From an uncultured Clostridium sp. (GTDB lineage Bacteria; Bacillota; Clostridia; Lachnospirales; Lachnospiraceae): a stretch of 15,647 bases of DNA. This document shows, piece by piece, positions 7,899 to 14,589 of the stretch. Location of the stretch: positions 1 through 15,647 of the forward strand of contig CAMYAO010000029.1 in NCBI GenBank assembly GCA_947253885.1, in the 5' to 3' direction. How positions within the stretch are numbered: the stretch's first letter is position 1; the number at the start of each line of letters is the position of its first letter. A program made the translations under genes and the position numbers. Under the pieces are notes generated by a model. That model had not been told where the DNA came from, searched no databases, and saw nothing but the letters and a program-made list of their open reading frames with translations.

Positions 7899-7912
7899 TT
7901 AGATATACCTAA
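7899..7912. promoter_or_regulatory. TTAG-N6-CTAA dyad, copy 2 (at the transcript start)
   Basis: TTAGATATACCTAA is nearly palindromic (TTAG, TATA and CTAA symmetric, one pair off). It lies at about +4 to +17 of the predicted transcript. The TTAG...CTAA form resembles half-sites of DtxR/IdeR-type metal-dependent repressors; that likeness is inference. Confidence 0.65.
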
Positions 7913-7915
7913 TAC

Positions 7916-7939
7916 GCACCGTTCGGTGCATATTTTTTT
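7916..7939 (+). terminator. Short terminator-like hairpin in the DUF2325 leader
   Basis: GCACC / GGTGC (7916-7920 with 7925-7929) with a GTTC loop is followed by TAT and then T7 (7933-7939). It lies about 20-44 nt into the predicted transcript, so it would attenuate this unit, or back up the terminator after oppA. The stem is only 5 bp, hence moderate confidence. Confidence 0.6.
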
Positions 7940-7948
7940 CAATAGGAG

Positions 7949-7962
7949 TTAGATGATACTAA
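7949..7962. promoter_or_regulatory. TTAG-N6-CTAA dyad, copy 3 (before the ribosome site)
   Basis: TTAGATGATACTAA shares GAGTTAGAT with copy 2 and ATACTAAT with copy 1. It ends 2 nt before the GAGGAGG ribosome site (7964-7970), about 50 bp downstream of copy 2. A protein here could form a roadblock or DNA loop. Confidence 0.6.
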
Positions 7963-7977
7963 TGAGGAGGAAGAAGC

Positions 7978-8259
7978 ATGAGTATAGTAATTGTTGGCGG
8001 AAATGAATGTATGGTACGACGATATAAAGAATTATGTAAGGAGTATGATTGCAGAGCAAAGGTGATTCCGAAGATCAAAGGGGGATTGAAGAATAAAATC
8101 GGTCAGCCGGATATGATGGTATTATTTACCGACACTATATCTCACAAGCTGGTACGAAGTGCATTAAATGAAACAAAAGGACAGGATACAAAGATTATCC
8201 GTTCTCATTCCAGCTCTATGACAGCACTAAAAGAGATTTTGGAAGAGCAGACTAAATAA
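7978..8259 (+). CDS. DUF2325 family protein
   Basis: A 93-residue cytosolic protein matching the DUF2325 (PF10087) pattern: an opening strand MSIVIVGGN, then a helix with MVRRYKELCKEY, a central PDMMVLFTDTISHKLVRSAL block and a C-terminal HSSSMTALKEIL. It looks like a small Rossmann-type alpha/beta domain, and its length is normal for the family. Cysteines lie at 11, 20 and 25. No function is established for the family. A strong GAGGAGG ribosome site lies 7 nt before the ATG. It is the first gene of a two-gene unit with DUF3793 (29-nt gap), driven by the promoter at 7861-7889. An ATG at 7953 in another frame opens a 17-codon frame overlapping this start. Confidence 0.85.
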   Translation: MSIVIVGGNECMVRRYKELCKEYDCRAKVIPKIKGGLKNKIGQPDMMVLFTDTISHKLVRSALNETKGQDTKIIRSHSSSMTALKEILEEQTK

Positions 8260-8288
8260 AACAGGCTGTTTGCATAGGAGGATGATAA

Positions 8289-8840
8289 ATGCCAGAACAA
8301 TTAATTCTCAGATATTGTTCCCCCACTTTAGCAGGGATTAAAACAGGAAATTTGTTTTCCTATCGATATGATTCGAAAGATGAGTTATTAAAAAGTATCA
8401 GAAGCTGGAATAAAAGATTGGCGGTAAAGGGACTTAGAGTTGCCTTACTGAAAACGGGAAAAGAGAAAGCACTGATTTATATTTATAGACCTGCAAAGTT
8501 GGAAGCGGATTTAAATGTTCCTATGGCGAAAGAGATATTGAAAAAATGCGGTTACCCGATTGGCAAAACGGGGAGTTGCATGAAAGAATTGGTAAAACGG
8601 TTACAGAAGTGTCCAGATTTTCCACATGAAATCGGTTTATTTTTAGGATACCCGCCGGAAGATGTCAACGGCTTTATGATAGACAGTCGTAAGCATTGCA
8701 AAAGTGTCGGGTGTTGGAAGGTGTACGGAGATGTAGAAAAAGCTGAAAAAATATTTCAGCAGTATCGAAAGTGCACGGATATATTCTGCAAATACTGGGA
8801 AAGCGGAATTACAATAGATCAGATGGCTGTTGTTAGCTGA
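8289..8840 (+). CDS. DUF3793 family protein
   Basis: A 183-residue soluble protein with the conserved blocks of DUF3793: CSPTLAGIKTGNLF near the start (10-23), then HEIGLFLGYPPEDVNGF (113-129) and GCWKVYGD (141-148), and an FxxYxxC element near the end (F156 to C162). Eight cysteines (10, 87, 97, 108, 137, 142, 162, 167) are notable for a cytosolic protein of this size and could bind a metal or be redox-active. No biochemical role is established. From memory, DUF3793 genes in clostridia often sit near flavodoxin or FeoAB genes; this was not checked. The ribosome site is AGGAGG at 8277-8282. It is cotranscribed with DUF2325 and followed by a strong terminator. Confidence 0.87.
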   Translation: MPEQLILRYCSPTLAGIKTGNLFSYRYDSKDELLKSIRSWNKRLAVKGLRVALLKTGKEKALIYIYRPAKLEADLNVPMAKEILKKCGYPIGKTGSCMKELVKRLQKCPDFPHEIGLFLGYPPEDVNGFMIDSRKHCKSVGCWKVYGDVEKAEKIFQQYRKCTDIFCKYWESGITIDQMAVVS

Positions 8841-8871
8841 GTAAATGGAGAACGTGGATAATGTTTGATAG

Positions 8872-8906
8872 AAAAACGGATGAATCAGATGATTTGTCCG
8901 TTTTTT
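8872..8906 (+). terminator. Intrinsic terminator after DUF3793
   Basis: A 15-bp stem (8872-8886 with 8891-8905) with an AGAT loop begins with A5 and ends in a T6 run (8901-8906). All pairs form, with two G-U pairs. It separates the DUF unit from dnaX. Confidence 0.9.
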
Positions 8907-8959
8907 AGTGTGTAGAAAGAAACAGGAAACAGATACGGTCGGTTCTGTGCGTATGCCTG

Positions 8960-8988
8960 TTGTCGGAGAAATGAAAATAAGATATAAT
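8960..8988 (+). promoter_or_regulatory. Promoter of the dnaX operon
   Basis: A perfect TATAAT (8983-8988) with TTGTCG (8960-8965, four of six) at 17-nt spacing. The predicted start is near 8995, about 30 nt before the dnaX start codon. It is the only good promoter seen for the seven-gene operon. Confidence 0.7.
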
Positions 8989-9025
8989 GAAAACGCTACG
9001 ATTTTAGAGAGGAGTATGGAAAAAG

Positions 9026-10582
9026 GTGTCATACACAGCATTATATCGAAAATACAGGCCGAATACATTTGAAGATGTAAAGGGTCAGGATCATATCGTG
9101 AGAACCTTGATGAATCAGATCCGGACGGATCGAATAGGTCATGCTTACCTCTTTTGCGGAACCCGAGGAACCGGGAAAACAACCGTTGCTAAAATTTTTG
9201 CAAAGGCTGTAAACTGTCAGAATCCGACAGAATACGGACCGTGCTGTCAGTGCAGTACCTGTAAAAGCATTGCATCAGGAGCTTCTATGAATGTGATCGA
9301 AATAGATGCCGCTTCTAATAACGGAGTGGACAACATTCGGCAGATCATAGAAGAGGTGAATTATATGCCGCCGGATGGACGGTATAAGGTCTATATTATC
9401 GATGAGGTGCACATGTTGTCATCGGGAGCATTCAATGCTTTGTTGAAAACATTGGAAGAGCCGCCGACATATGTTATTTTTATACTGGCAACCACTGAGC
9501 CTTATCGTTTGCCGATTACAATCTTATCCAGATGTCAAAGATATGATTTTCATCATATAACATCGGATGTGATTGCAGGGCGTCTGACGGAATTGATGGA
9601 AGAAGAAGGAACACAGGTACAACCTCAGGCTATTCGTTATATTGCAAAAGCAGCCGACGGATCTATGAGAGATGCACTCAGTTTGCTGGATCAGTGCATT
9701 TCGTTTTATATAGATGAGGAACTTACCTATGAAAACACACTGGAAATATTGGGAACGGTAGATACCGGTGTGCTCAGCGAGTTGTTTACTGCTATTATGG
9801 ATGCAGATGTCTCCGGAGGAATGCTGGTCGTTGAAAAGATTGTGCGACAGGGACGGGATCTGGGTCAGTTTGTAGTAGATTTTCTGTGGTATCTGCGTAA
9901 CCTGCTGTTGGTGGAGGAAACCGATGAGCCGGAAGATCTTATCGATATTTCTGCAGAAAGTCTGACAGCATTAAAAACAGATGCACAGATGGCGGACCTG
10001 TTTACACTGATGCATTTAATCCGGGAATGTTCCGATTTATCAAATGAGATGAAGTATTCTTCTCAGAAACGTATTTTGTTGGAGGTATCGATCGTAAAAC
10101 TGTGTCGACCTACGATGAAGGATGTGGAACTCGGAGTTTTGCAGAGAATCAAACAGCTTGAGAAAAAAATGGAAGTCGGTATTTTTCCGAAAGAATCAGA
10201 GCCGGTTACAGAAAACTATAAACCGGAGGAAGTTAGTCCGAAGGAATTATTAAAAGCGGTTCCGGAGGATATACGTCAGATTATCAAAGAATGGTATGGA
10301 ATCATTAAAGAGCTTCCGTCTATGCTGAGAGAATATTTAAAAAGGGCTCATCTGACTCTTGGAAAAGAAAATCAGCTTAGGATTGTCTTTTCGGAGGAAG
10401 TGGCATATATATTTGTAGAGGAAGAAGAACGGGTACAGATGCTGGAGCGAAAGATAGAAGAGAAAACGGGAAAGAAGGTAGAAATTGTAATACAGTTTAA
10501 TCGAAAGAAACAATCATTTGAAGAGAACTATATAGATTTACAGAAATTGATCAATATGGAAATTGATTATGAGGATGCTTAA
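9026..10582 (+). CDS. dnaX: DNA polymerase III subunit gamma/tau (clamp loader)
   Basis: A 518-residue AAA+ ATPase that forms the clamp-loader motor and ties it to the replicase. The family opening SYTALYRKYRP is intact. Walker A is GTRGTGKT (45-52), zinc cysteines are C64, C73, C76 and C79, Walker B is VYIIDEVHM (D126, E127), and the SRC arginine-finger motif is at 168-170. Domains I-III fill about residues 1-370; the tail is short and charged, as in many clostridial DnaX. The start is GTG 9026, the only one that gives the conserved N-terminus, with GAGAGGAG 11 nt upstream; the ATG at 9016 is in another frame and stops after 18 codons. A run of seven A (10163-10169) could allow a shorter gamma form. 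It heads the operon with ebfC and recR. Confidence 0.96.
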   Translation: MSYTALYRKYRPNTFEDVKGQDHIVRTLMNQIRTDRIGHAYLFCGTRGTGKTTVAKIFAKAVNCQNPTEYGPCCQCSTCKSIASGASMNVIEIDAASNNGVDNIRQIIEEVNYMPPDGRYKVYIIDEVHMLSSGAFNALLKTLEEPPTYVIFILATTEPYRLPITILSRCQRYDFHHITSDVIAGRLTELMEEEGTQVQPQAIRYIAKAADGSMRDALSLLDQCISFYIDEELTYENTLEILGTVDTGVLSELFTAIMDADVSGGMLVVEKIVRQGRDLGQFVVDFLWYLRNLLLVEETDEPEDLIDISAESLTALKTDAQMADLFTLMHLIRECSDLSNEMKYSSQKRILLEVSIVKLCRPTMKDVELGVLQRIKQLEKKMEVGIFPKESEPVTENYKPEEVSPKELLKAVPEDIRQIIKEWYGIIKELPSMLREYLKRAHLTLGKENQLRIVFSEEVAYIFVEEEERVQMLERKIEEKTGKKVEIVIQFNRKKQSFEENYIDLQKLINMEIDYEDA

Positions 10583-10593
10583 GGAGGAATAAT

Positions 10594-10938
10594 ATGGCAA
10601 AACGAGGTGGATTTCAAGGTGGAATGCCCGGAAATATGCAGAATCTGATGAAACAGGCACAAAAAATGCAGAGACAGATGGAAGAGGCAACCAAGGAGCT
10701 GGAAGAAAAAGAGTTTACGGCGACTGCAGGTGGAAATGCGGTGGAAGTAACAGTGTCGGGTAAAAAAGAAATTACAAAGATTAAATTGGAGGAAGAGGTA
10801 GTAGATCCAGATGATATAGAGATGCTGGAAGATCTGATTATGGCGGCTGCAAATGAGGCACTGCGAAAAGTAGAAGAACATTCACAGGCGTCTATGTCAA
10901 AATTGACAGGTGGACTCGGTGGAGGATTTCCATTCTAA
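10594..10938 (+). CDS. ybaB: YbaB/EbfC family nucleoid-associated protein
   Basis: A 114-residue protein, the usual family size. A G/M-rich N-terminus leads into a long helix rich in Q, K and E (about 15-42), then the beta segment EFTATAGGNAVEVTVSG, a C-terminal helix DLIMAAANEALRKVEE and a glycine-rich tail. Family members form tweezer-like dimers that bind DNA. The AAGGAGG ribosome site overlaps the dnaX stop. The last base of its stop codon is the first base of the recR ATG, so translation is coupled. The dnaX-ybaB-recR order is one of the most conserved in bacteria. Confidence 0.94.
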   Translation: MAKRGGFQGGMPGNMQNLMKQAQKMQRQMEEATKELEEKEFTATAGGNAVEVTVSGKKEITKIKLEEEVVDPDDIEMLEDLIMAAANEALRKVEEHSQASMSKLTGGLGGGFPF

Positions 10939-11534
10939 TGGACTATTACAGTAAACAGATCAGCCAGTTGATTGAGGAATTGTCTGCTCTGCCAGGCATA
11001 GGAGCAAAGTCGGCGCAGCGGCTGGCTTTTCATATATTAAATATGCCTAAGGAACGGGTAGTGCATTTGGCAGATACTTTGAAAGATGTGAGGGAAAATA
11101 TCCATTATTGTAAAACCTGCTGGACATTGACAGATGAGGAGGAATGCCCGATTTGCAGGAACCCTGCAAGAAATCATAAACAGATTATGGTAGTGGAGAC
11201 AACAAGAGATCTGGCTGCTTATGAGAAAACGGGACAGTATGAAGGAGTCTATCATGTTTTGCATGGAGCCATTTCTCCGCTGCTTGGTATCGGACCCAAT
11301 GATATACGGCTCAAAGAACTGATCCGGCGATTAGAAGGAGAGGTAAATGAAGTGATTGTTGCAACCAATTCCAGTTTAGAAGGAGAAACAACTGCTATGT
11401 ATATCAGCAAGTTGATCAAACCTATGGGAATAAAGGTTTCAAGAATTGCAAGCGGAATTCCGGTCGGCGGAGATCTGGAATATATTGACGAGGTAACTCT
11501 GACAAGGGCTTTGGACGGTCGGATTGAATTGTAA
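10938..11534 (+). CDS. recR: Recombination mediator protein RecR
   Basis: A 198-residue protein of standard length that works with RecF and RecO to load RecA at gaps during repair. It has a helix-hairpin-helix LPGIGAKSAQRLA (18-30), a zinc finger C58-C61-C70-C73, a Toprim domain starting at VVETTRDLAAYE (acidic E87) with GAISPLLGIGP, and the C-terminal block NSSLEGETTAMYI ... GIPVGGDLEYIDEVTLTRAL. All key parts are intact. It overlaps ybaB by 1 nt, which fixes the start. The next gene is 27 nt downstream with no terminator. Confidence 0.96.
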   Translation: MDYYSKQISQLIEELSALPGIGAKSAQRLAFHILNMPKERVVHLADTLKDVRENIHYCKTCWTLTDEEECPICRNPARNHKQIMVVETTRDLAAYEKTGQYEGVYHVLHGAISPLLGIGPNDIRLKELIRRLEGEVNEVIVATNSSLEGETTAMYISKLIKPMGIKVSRIASGIPVGGDLEYIDEVTLTRALDGRIEL

Positions 11535-11561
11535 AAACAGGAAGGATGAAAGGATTACAAT

Positions 11562-12398
11562 ATGAAAAAATTGGAATTAGAAAAGATGGCGGTGGAGGTC
11601 CGCAAAGGTATTTTAACCGGTGTATATCACGCAAAGTCAGGACATCCGGGCGGATCATTGTCTGCGGCAGAACTGTTTACATACTTATATTTTGAAGAAC
11701 TTAATATTGATCCGAATAATCCGAAAGATCCTGACAGAGATCGTTTTGTACTGTCTAAAGGCCATGTTGCACCCGGATTATATGCCGCATTGGCACAAAG
11801 GGGGTATTTTGATCCAAAAGAGTTGGAAAACCTGCGTCATATCGGGTCATTCCTTCAGGGACATCCGGATATGAAGGGAACCCCGGGCGTAGATATGTCC
11901 AGCGGTTCTTTGGGACAGGGATTTTCTGCGGCAGTGGGAATGGCATTGTCTGCAAAAATGGATAAAAAAGACTATCGTGTATATGCACTGGCGGGAGACG
12001 GTGAGATACAGGAAGGGCAGATCTGGGAAGCTGCTATGTTTGCCGGAGCGAGAAACTTAGATAATTTAGTGCTGATTGTTGACAATAACAATCTTCAGAT
12101 TGACGGCTCCATTGAGGATGTTTGTTCTCCTTATCCGATCGATAAGAAATTGGAAGCATTTAATTTTCATGTAGTGAATGTGAATGGAAATGACTTTGAA
12201 GAGCTGGAGAAAGCATTTAAAGAGGCACGTGCCACAAAGGGGCAACCGACTGCAATCGTTGCGAAAACAATTAAAGGTAAAGGGGTGTCTTATATGGAAA
12301 ATAAAGCGGGTTGGCATGGAAAGGCTCCAAATGAAGAAGAGTTTCAATTGGCAATGGAAGAATTAGAGAAAGCAGGTGCGGCATTATGTCAGAAATAA
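11562..12398 (+). CDS. Transketolase, N-terminal (thiamine diphosphate-binding) subunit
   Basis: A 278-residue protein equal to the first third of a full transketolase. It holds the pyrophosphate-binding domain: SGHPGGSLS with H28, SKGHVAPGLYA with H68, and the ThDP motif beginning GDGEIQEGQIWEA (G145) and ending in VDNNN (about 174-177), which binds Mg2+ and the diphosphate. With its partner it moves two-carbon units between sugar phosphates in the non-oxidative pentose phosphate path, supplying ribose- and erythrose-phosphate. Split transketolases are common in clostridia and archaea. The ATG follows a GAAGGATGAAAGGA stretch. It overlaps the C-terminal subunit gene by 13 nt, so the subunits are probably made in equal amounts. 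Confidence 0.93.
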   Translation: MKKLELEKMAVEVRKGILTGVYHAKSGHPGGSLSAAELFTYLYFEELNIDPNNPKDPDRDRFVLSKGHVAPGLYAALAQRGYFDPKELENLRHIGSFLQGHPDMKGTPGVDMSSGSLGQGFSAAVGMALSAKMDKKDYRVYALAGDGEIQEGQIWEAAMFAGARNLDNLVLIVDNNNLQIDGSIEDVCSPYPIDKKLEAFNFHVVNVNGNDFEELEKAFKEARATKGQPTAIVAKTIKGKGVSYMENKAGWHGKAPNEEEFQLAMEELEKAGAALCQK

Positions 12399-13327
12399 AG
12401 AAAATTGCGACACGGGAAAGTTATGGAAATGCTTTGGTGGAATTAGGAAAACTTCACGAGGAAATCGTTGTTTTGGATGCGGATCTGGCCGGTGCCACAA
12501 AGACCAGTATTTTTCAAAAGGCTTTTCCGAAGCGCCATATCGATTGTGGAATCGCAGAGGGAAATATGGCGGGGATTGCAGCCGGATTGGCTACAACCGG
12601 AAAGGTTCCGTTTATGAGTTCTTTTGCAATGTTTGCAGCCGGACGTGCATTTGAGCAAGTTCGTAATTCCATTGGATACCCTCATTTGAATGTAAAGATT
12701 GGAGCAAGTCATGCAGGAATATCGGTAGGAGAAGACGGTGCGACACATCAGTGTCTGGAAGATATTGCTTTGATGAGAACAATTCCGGGAATGGTGGTAA
12801 TCAATCCGTGTGACGATGTGGAAGCACGGGCGGCGGTTAAAGCGGCTTATGAGCATGTCGGTCCGGTTTATATGAGATTCGGTCGTTTGGCTATCCCCGT
12901 TATCAATGAGGAATCCGATTATCAGTTTGAGCTGGGAAAAGGGAAAGTCCTCAGAGAAGGCAGTGATGTTACTATTATTGCAACAGGTTTATGTGTAGGA
13001 GAATCTCTGGAAGCTGCAAAGCAACTGGAAAAAGACGGGATTCATGCAGAAGTAATCAACATTCATACAATTAAACCATTAGATATAGATTTGGTAGTGG
13101 AAAGTGCAAGAAAAACCGGGAAAGTGGTTACAGTAGAAGAGCACTCAGTTATCGGAGGTCTGGGGTCGGCTGTATGCGATGCTTTATGTGAAAATGCTCC
13201 GACTCCTGTAAAGAAGATCGGGGTATATGATCGTTTTGGTGAATCCGGTCCGGCAGTAGATCTGATCAAAAAGTATGAGTTGGATGCAGAAGGTATTTAT
13301 CGTCAGGTAAAAGCATATTTGGGATAA
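12386..13327 (+). CDS. Transketolase, C-terminal subunit
   Basis: A 313-residue protein containing the pyrimidine-binding and C-terminal transketolase domains. E58 in CGIAEGNMAGIAAG is the conserved glutamate that activates the cofactor. GEDGATHQ (with H121) follows the usual layout, and the C-terminal domain begins near KVLREGSDVTIIATG. The active site forms at the interface with the upstream subunit. The ATG at 12386 lies inside the end of the upstream gene, with AGGTG at 12374-12378 as ribosome site. The pair resembles the DXS/transketolase superfamily, but the neighbouring N-half and the EGNM motif favour transketolase. Confidence 0.93.
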   Translation: MSEIKKIATRESYGNALVELGKLHEEIVVLDADLAGATKTSIFQKAFPKRHIDCGIAEGNMAGIAAGLATTGKVPFMSSFAMFAAGRAFEQVRNSIGYPHLNVKIGASHAGISVGEDGATHQCLEDIALMRTIPGMVVINPCDDVEARAAVKAAYEHVGPVYMRFGRLAIPVINEESDYQFELGKGKVLREGSDVTIIATGLCVGESLEAAKQLEKDGIHAEVINIHTIKPLDIDLVVESARKTGKVVTVEEHSVIGGLGSAVCDALCENAPTPVKKIGVYDRFGESGPAVDLIKKYELDAEGIYRQVKAYLG

Positions 13328-13333
13328 GATAAT

Positions 13334-14536
13334 ATGAATGAAACAGACAAAAAACTGCGGGCAGTCCAAACTGATTGGGATGAAGTAGAAGAAAAAGTAC
13401 GTCAACACAAGAAAAGACGAAACAAGCGTCTGATATTGGGAGCAATTATTGTTGGAATTGTGTTGTTTTGTATTTTTATCTTTCGGCAGGTAAAGACCTA
13501 CAATGCCTATAGGATCGTTGAAACAATAGACCGTTCAGATTCTCAAGTGGTAAAATATACAACCTTTAGAGGAAACAGTGTTCGATACAGTACAGAAGGA
13601 GTGACCTGTACGGATTCAACCAATAAGTCTGTCTGGAGTCTGGCTTTTGACATGGAGAATCCGATTGCAACGGTAAAAAACAATTACATAGCATTCGGGG
13701 ACATAGACGGTAAGAAAATTTATGTGACAGATGAAGATGGCAGAAGCAAGAATTTCACGACGGATATGCCGATTAAAAAAATCAGTGTTGCGGATAACGG
13801 AACAGTAGCTGTCTTAATGCAGGAGGGAACAGTTACTTATCTGGGTGTGTATTCCAAAAACGGAAAAAAAATTGCCGAAGGTGCGATTCATTCCAGCAGT
13901 AGCGGATATCCTTTAGATGTTGCAATTTCTCCGAGTGGGGAGAAAATGGCTGTTTCAATTTTGGATATAAGCAATGGAGAAAGTAGGTCAACTGTTCGTA
14001 TCTATGATTTTTCTTCCAACGGGAAGGATAAGAAGGATAACATGGTGGCGGCGTTTAAATATCCGGGTTCTGTGATTCCACGAATGAATTTCACTTCCAA
14101 CAAGAGCTTAGTATGTTTTGGAGATGACAAATTGATCTTTCTGGAGGGGAATTCCGGTTTTAAGCAAAGAAGTGTTGTAAAACTGGAACAACGAGTTAAA
14201 GCAATTGCAATCGAGAAAAAACATTTTGCACTTCTGTTCGCACAAAGCAAGGATTCGGATGGAAATTCGGTTGTAATATATGAAAATGACGGCGATGAGA
14301 TCCGGACACTTTCTCTGGATGGGAGTTATTCGAAAATCAGCTTTTTACAAAACGGAGAGATCGGATTGATATCGGGAAAGATGGTTTCAATATATACAAT
14401 GCGCGGATTGGAAAAGTTTAACGGAAAGTTTGATGTAGAGCAGAATACTATTTTATCGACGAATCAATACGGCAAGTATATGATGGTCGGAGATGGCAAG
14501 ACACAGATTATCCGATTTAAGTTATTGAAAGAATGA
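13334..14536 (+). CDS. DUF5711 family membrane-anchored protein (beta-propeller-like)
   Basis: A 400-residue protein with a charged cytosolic N-terminus (1-32, with RQHKKRRNKR), one membrane helix (33-50) and a large outer domain. The outer part has short repeats of beta-strand type, such as NNYIAFGDIDGKKIYVTDEDGR and GTVAVLMQEGTVTYLGVYSKNGK, and LDVAISPSGEKMAVSI, which look like WD/PQQ-like propeller blades. It matches my memory of DUF5711, seen in Lachnospiraceae next to CvpA genes. No function is known; an envelope sensor or scaffold is a guess. It starts 6 nt after the transketolase stop with only a weak ribosome site (GGGATAAG), so it may rely on coupled translation. No cysteine pair or catalytic motif is visible. 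Confidence 0.8.
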   Translation: MNETDKKLRAVQTDWDEVEEKVRQHKKRRNKRLILGAIIVGIVLFCIFIFRQVKTYNAYRIVETIDRSDSQVVKYTTFRGNSVRYSTEGVTCTDSTNKSVWSLAFDMENPIATVKNNYIAFGDIDGKKIYVTDEDGRSKNFTTDMPIKKISVADNGTVAVLMQEGTVTYLGVYSKNGKKIAEGAIHSSSSGYPLDVAISPSGEKMAVSILDISNGESRSTVRIYDFSSNGKDKKDNMVAAFKYPGSVIPRMNFTSNKSLVCFGDDKLIFLEGNSGFKQRSVVKLEQRVKAIAIEKKHFALLFAQSKDSDGNSVVIYENDGDEIRTLSLDGSYSKISFLQNGEIGLISGKMVSIYTMRGLEKFNGKFDVEQNTILSTNQYGKYMMVGDGKTQIIRFKLLKE

Positions 14537-14589
14537 TTGGGAGAGACAATATGTAACGGTAAAAATATGCTTTGATATGGAGGTAACAG

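Noticed and set aside
8907..9025. SRP RNA (scr/ffs) gene before dnaX, as in B. subtilis
   Set aside because: The region lacks the conserved GGAA / GCAGC core of SRP helix 8 and is mostly taken up by the dnaX promoter.
8643..9182. 179-codon open frame on the minus strand
   Set aside because: It overlaps the coding ends of DUF3793 and dnaX, crosses a + strand terminator and promoter, and its protein is compositionally odd with no recognisable domain.
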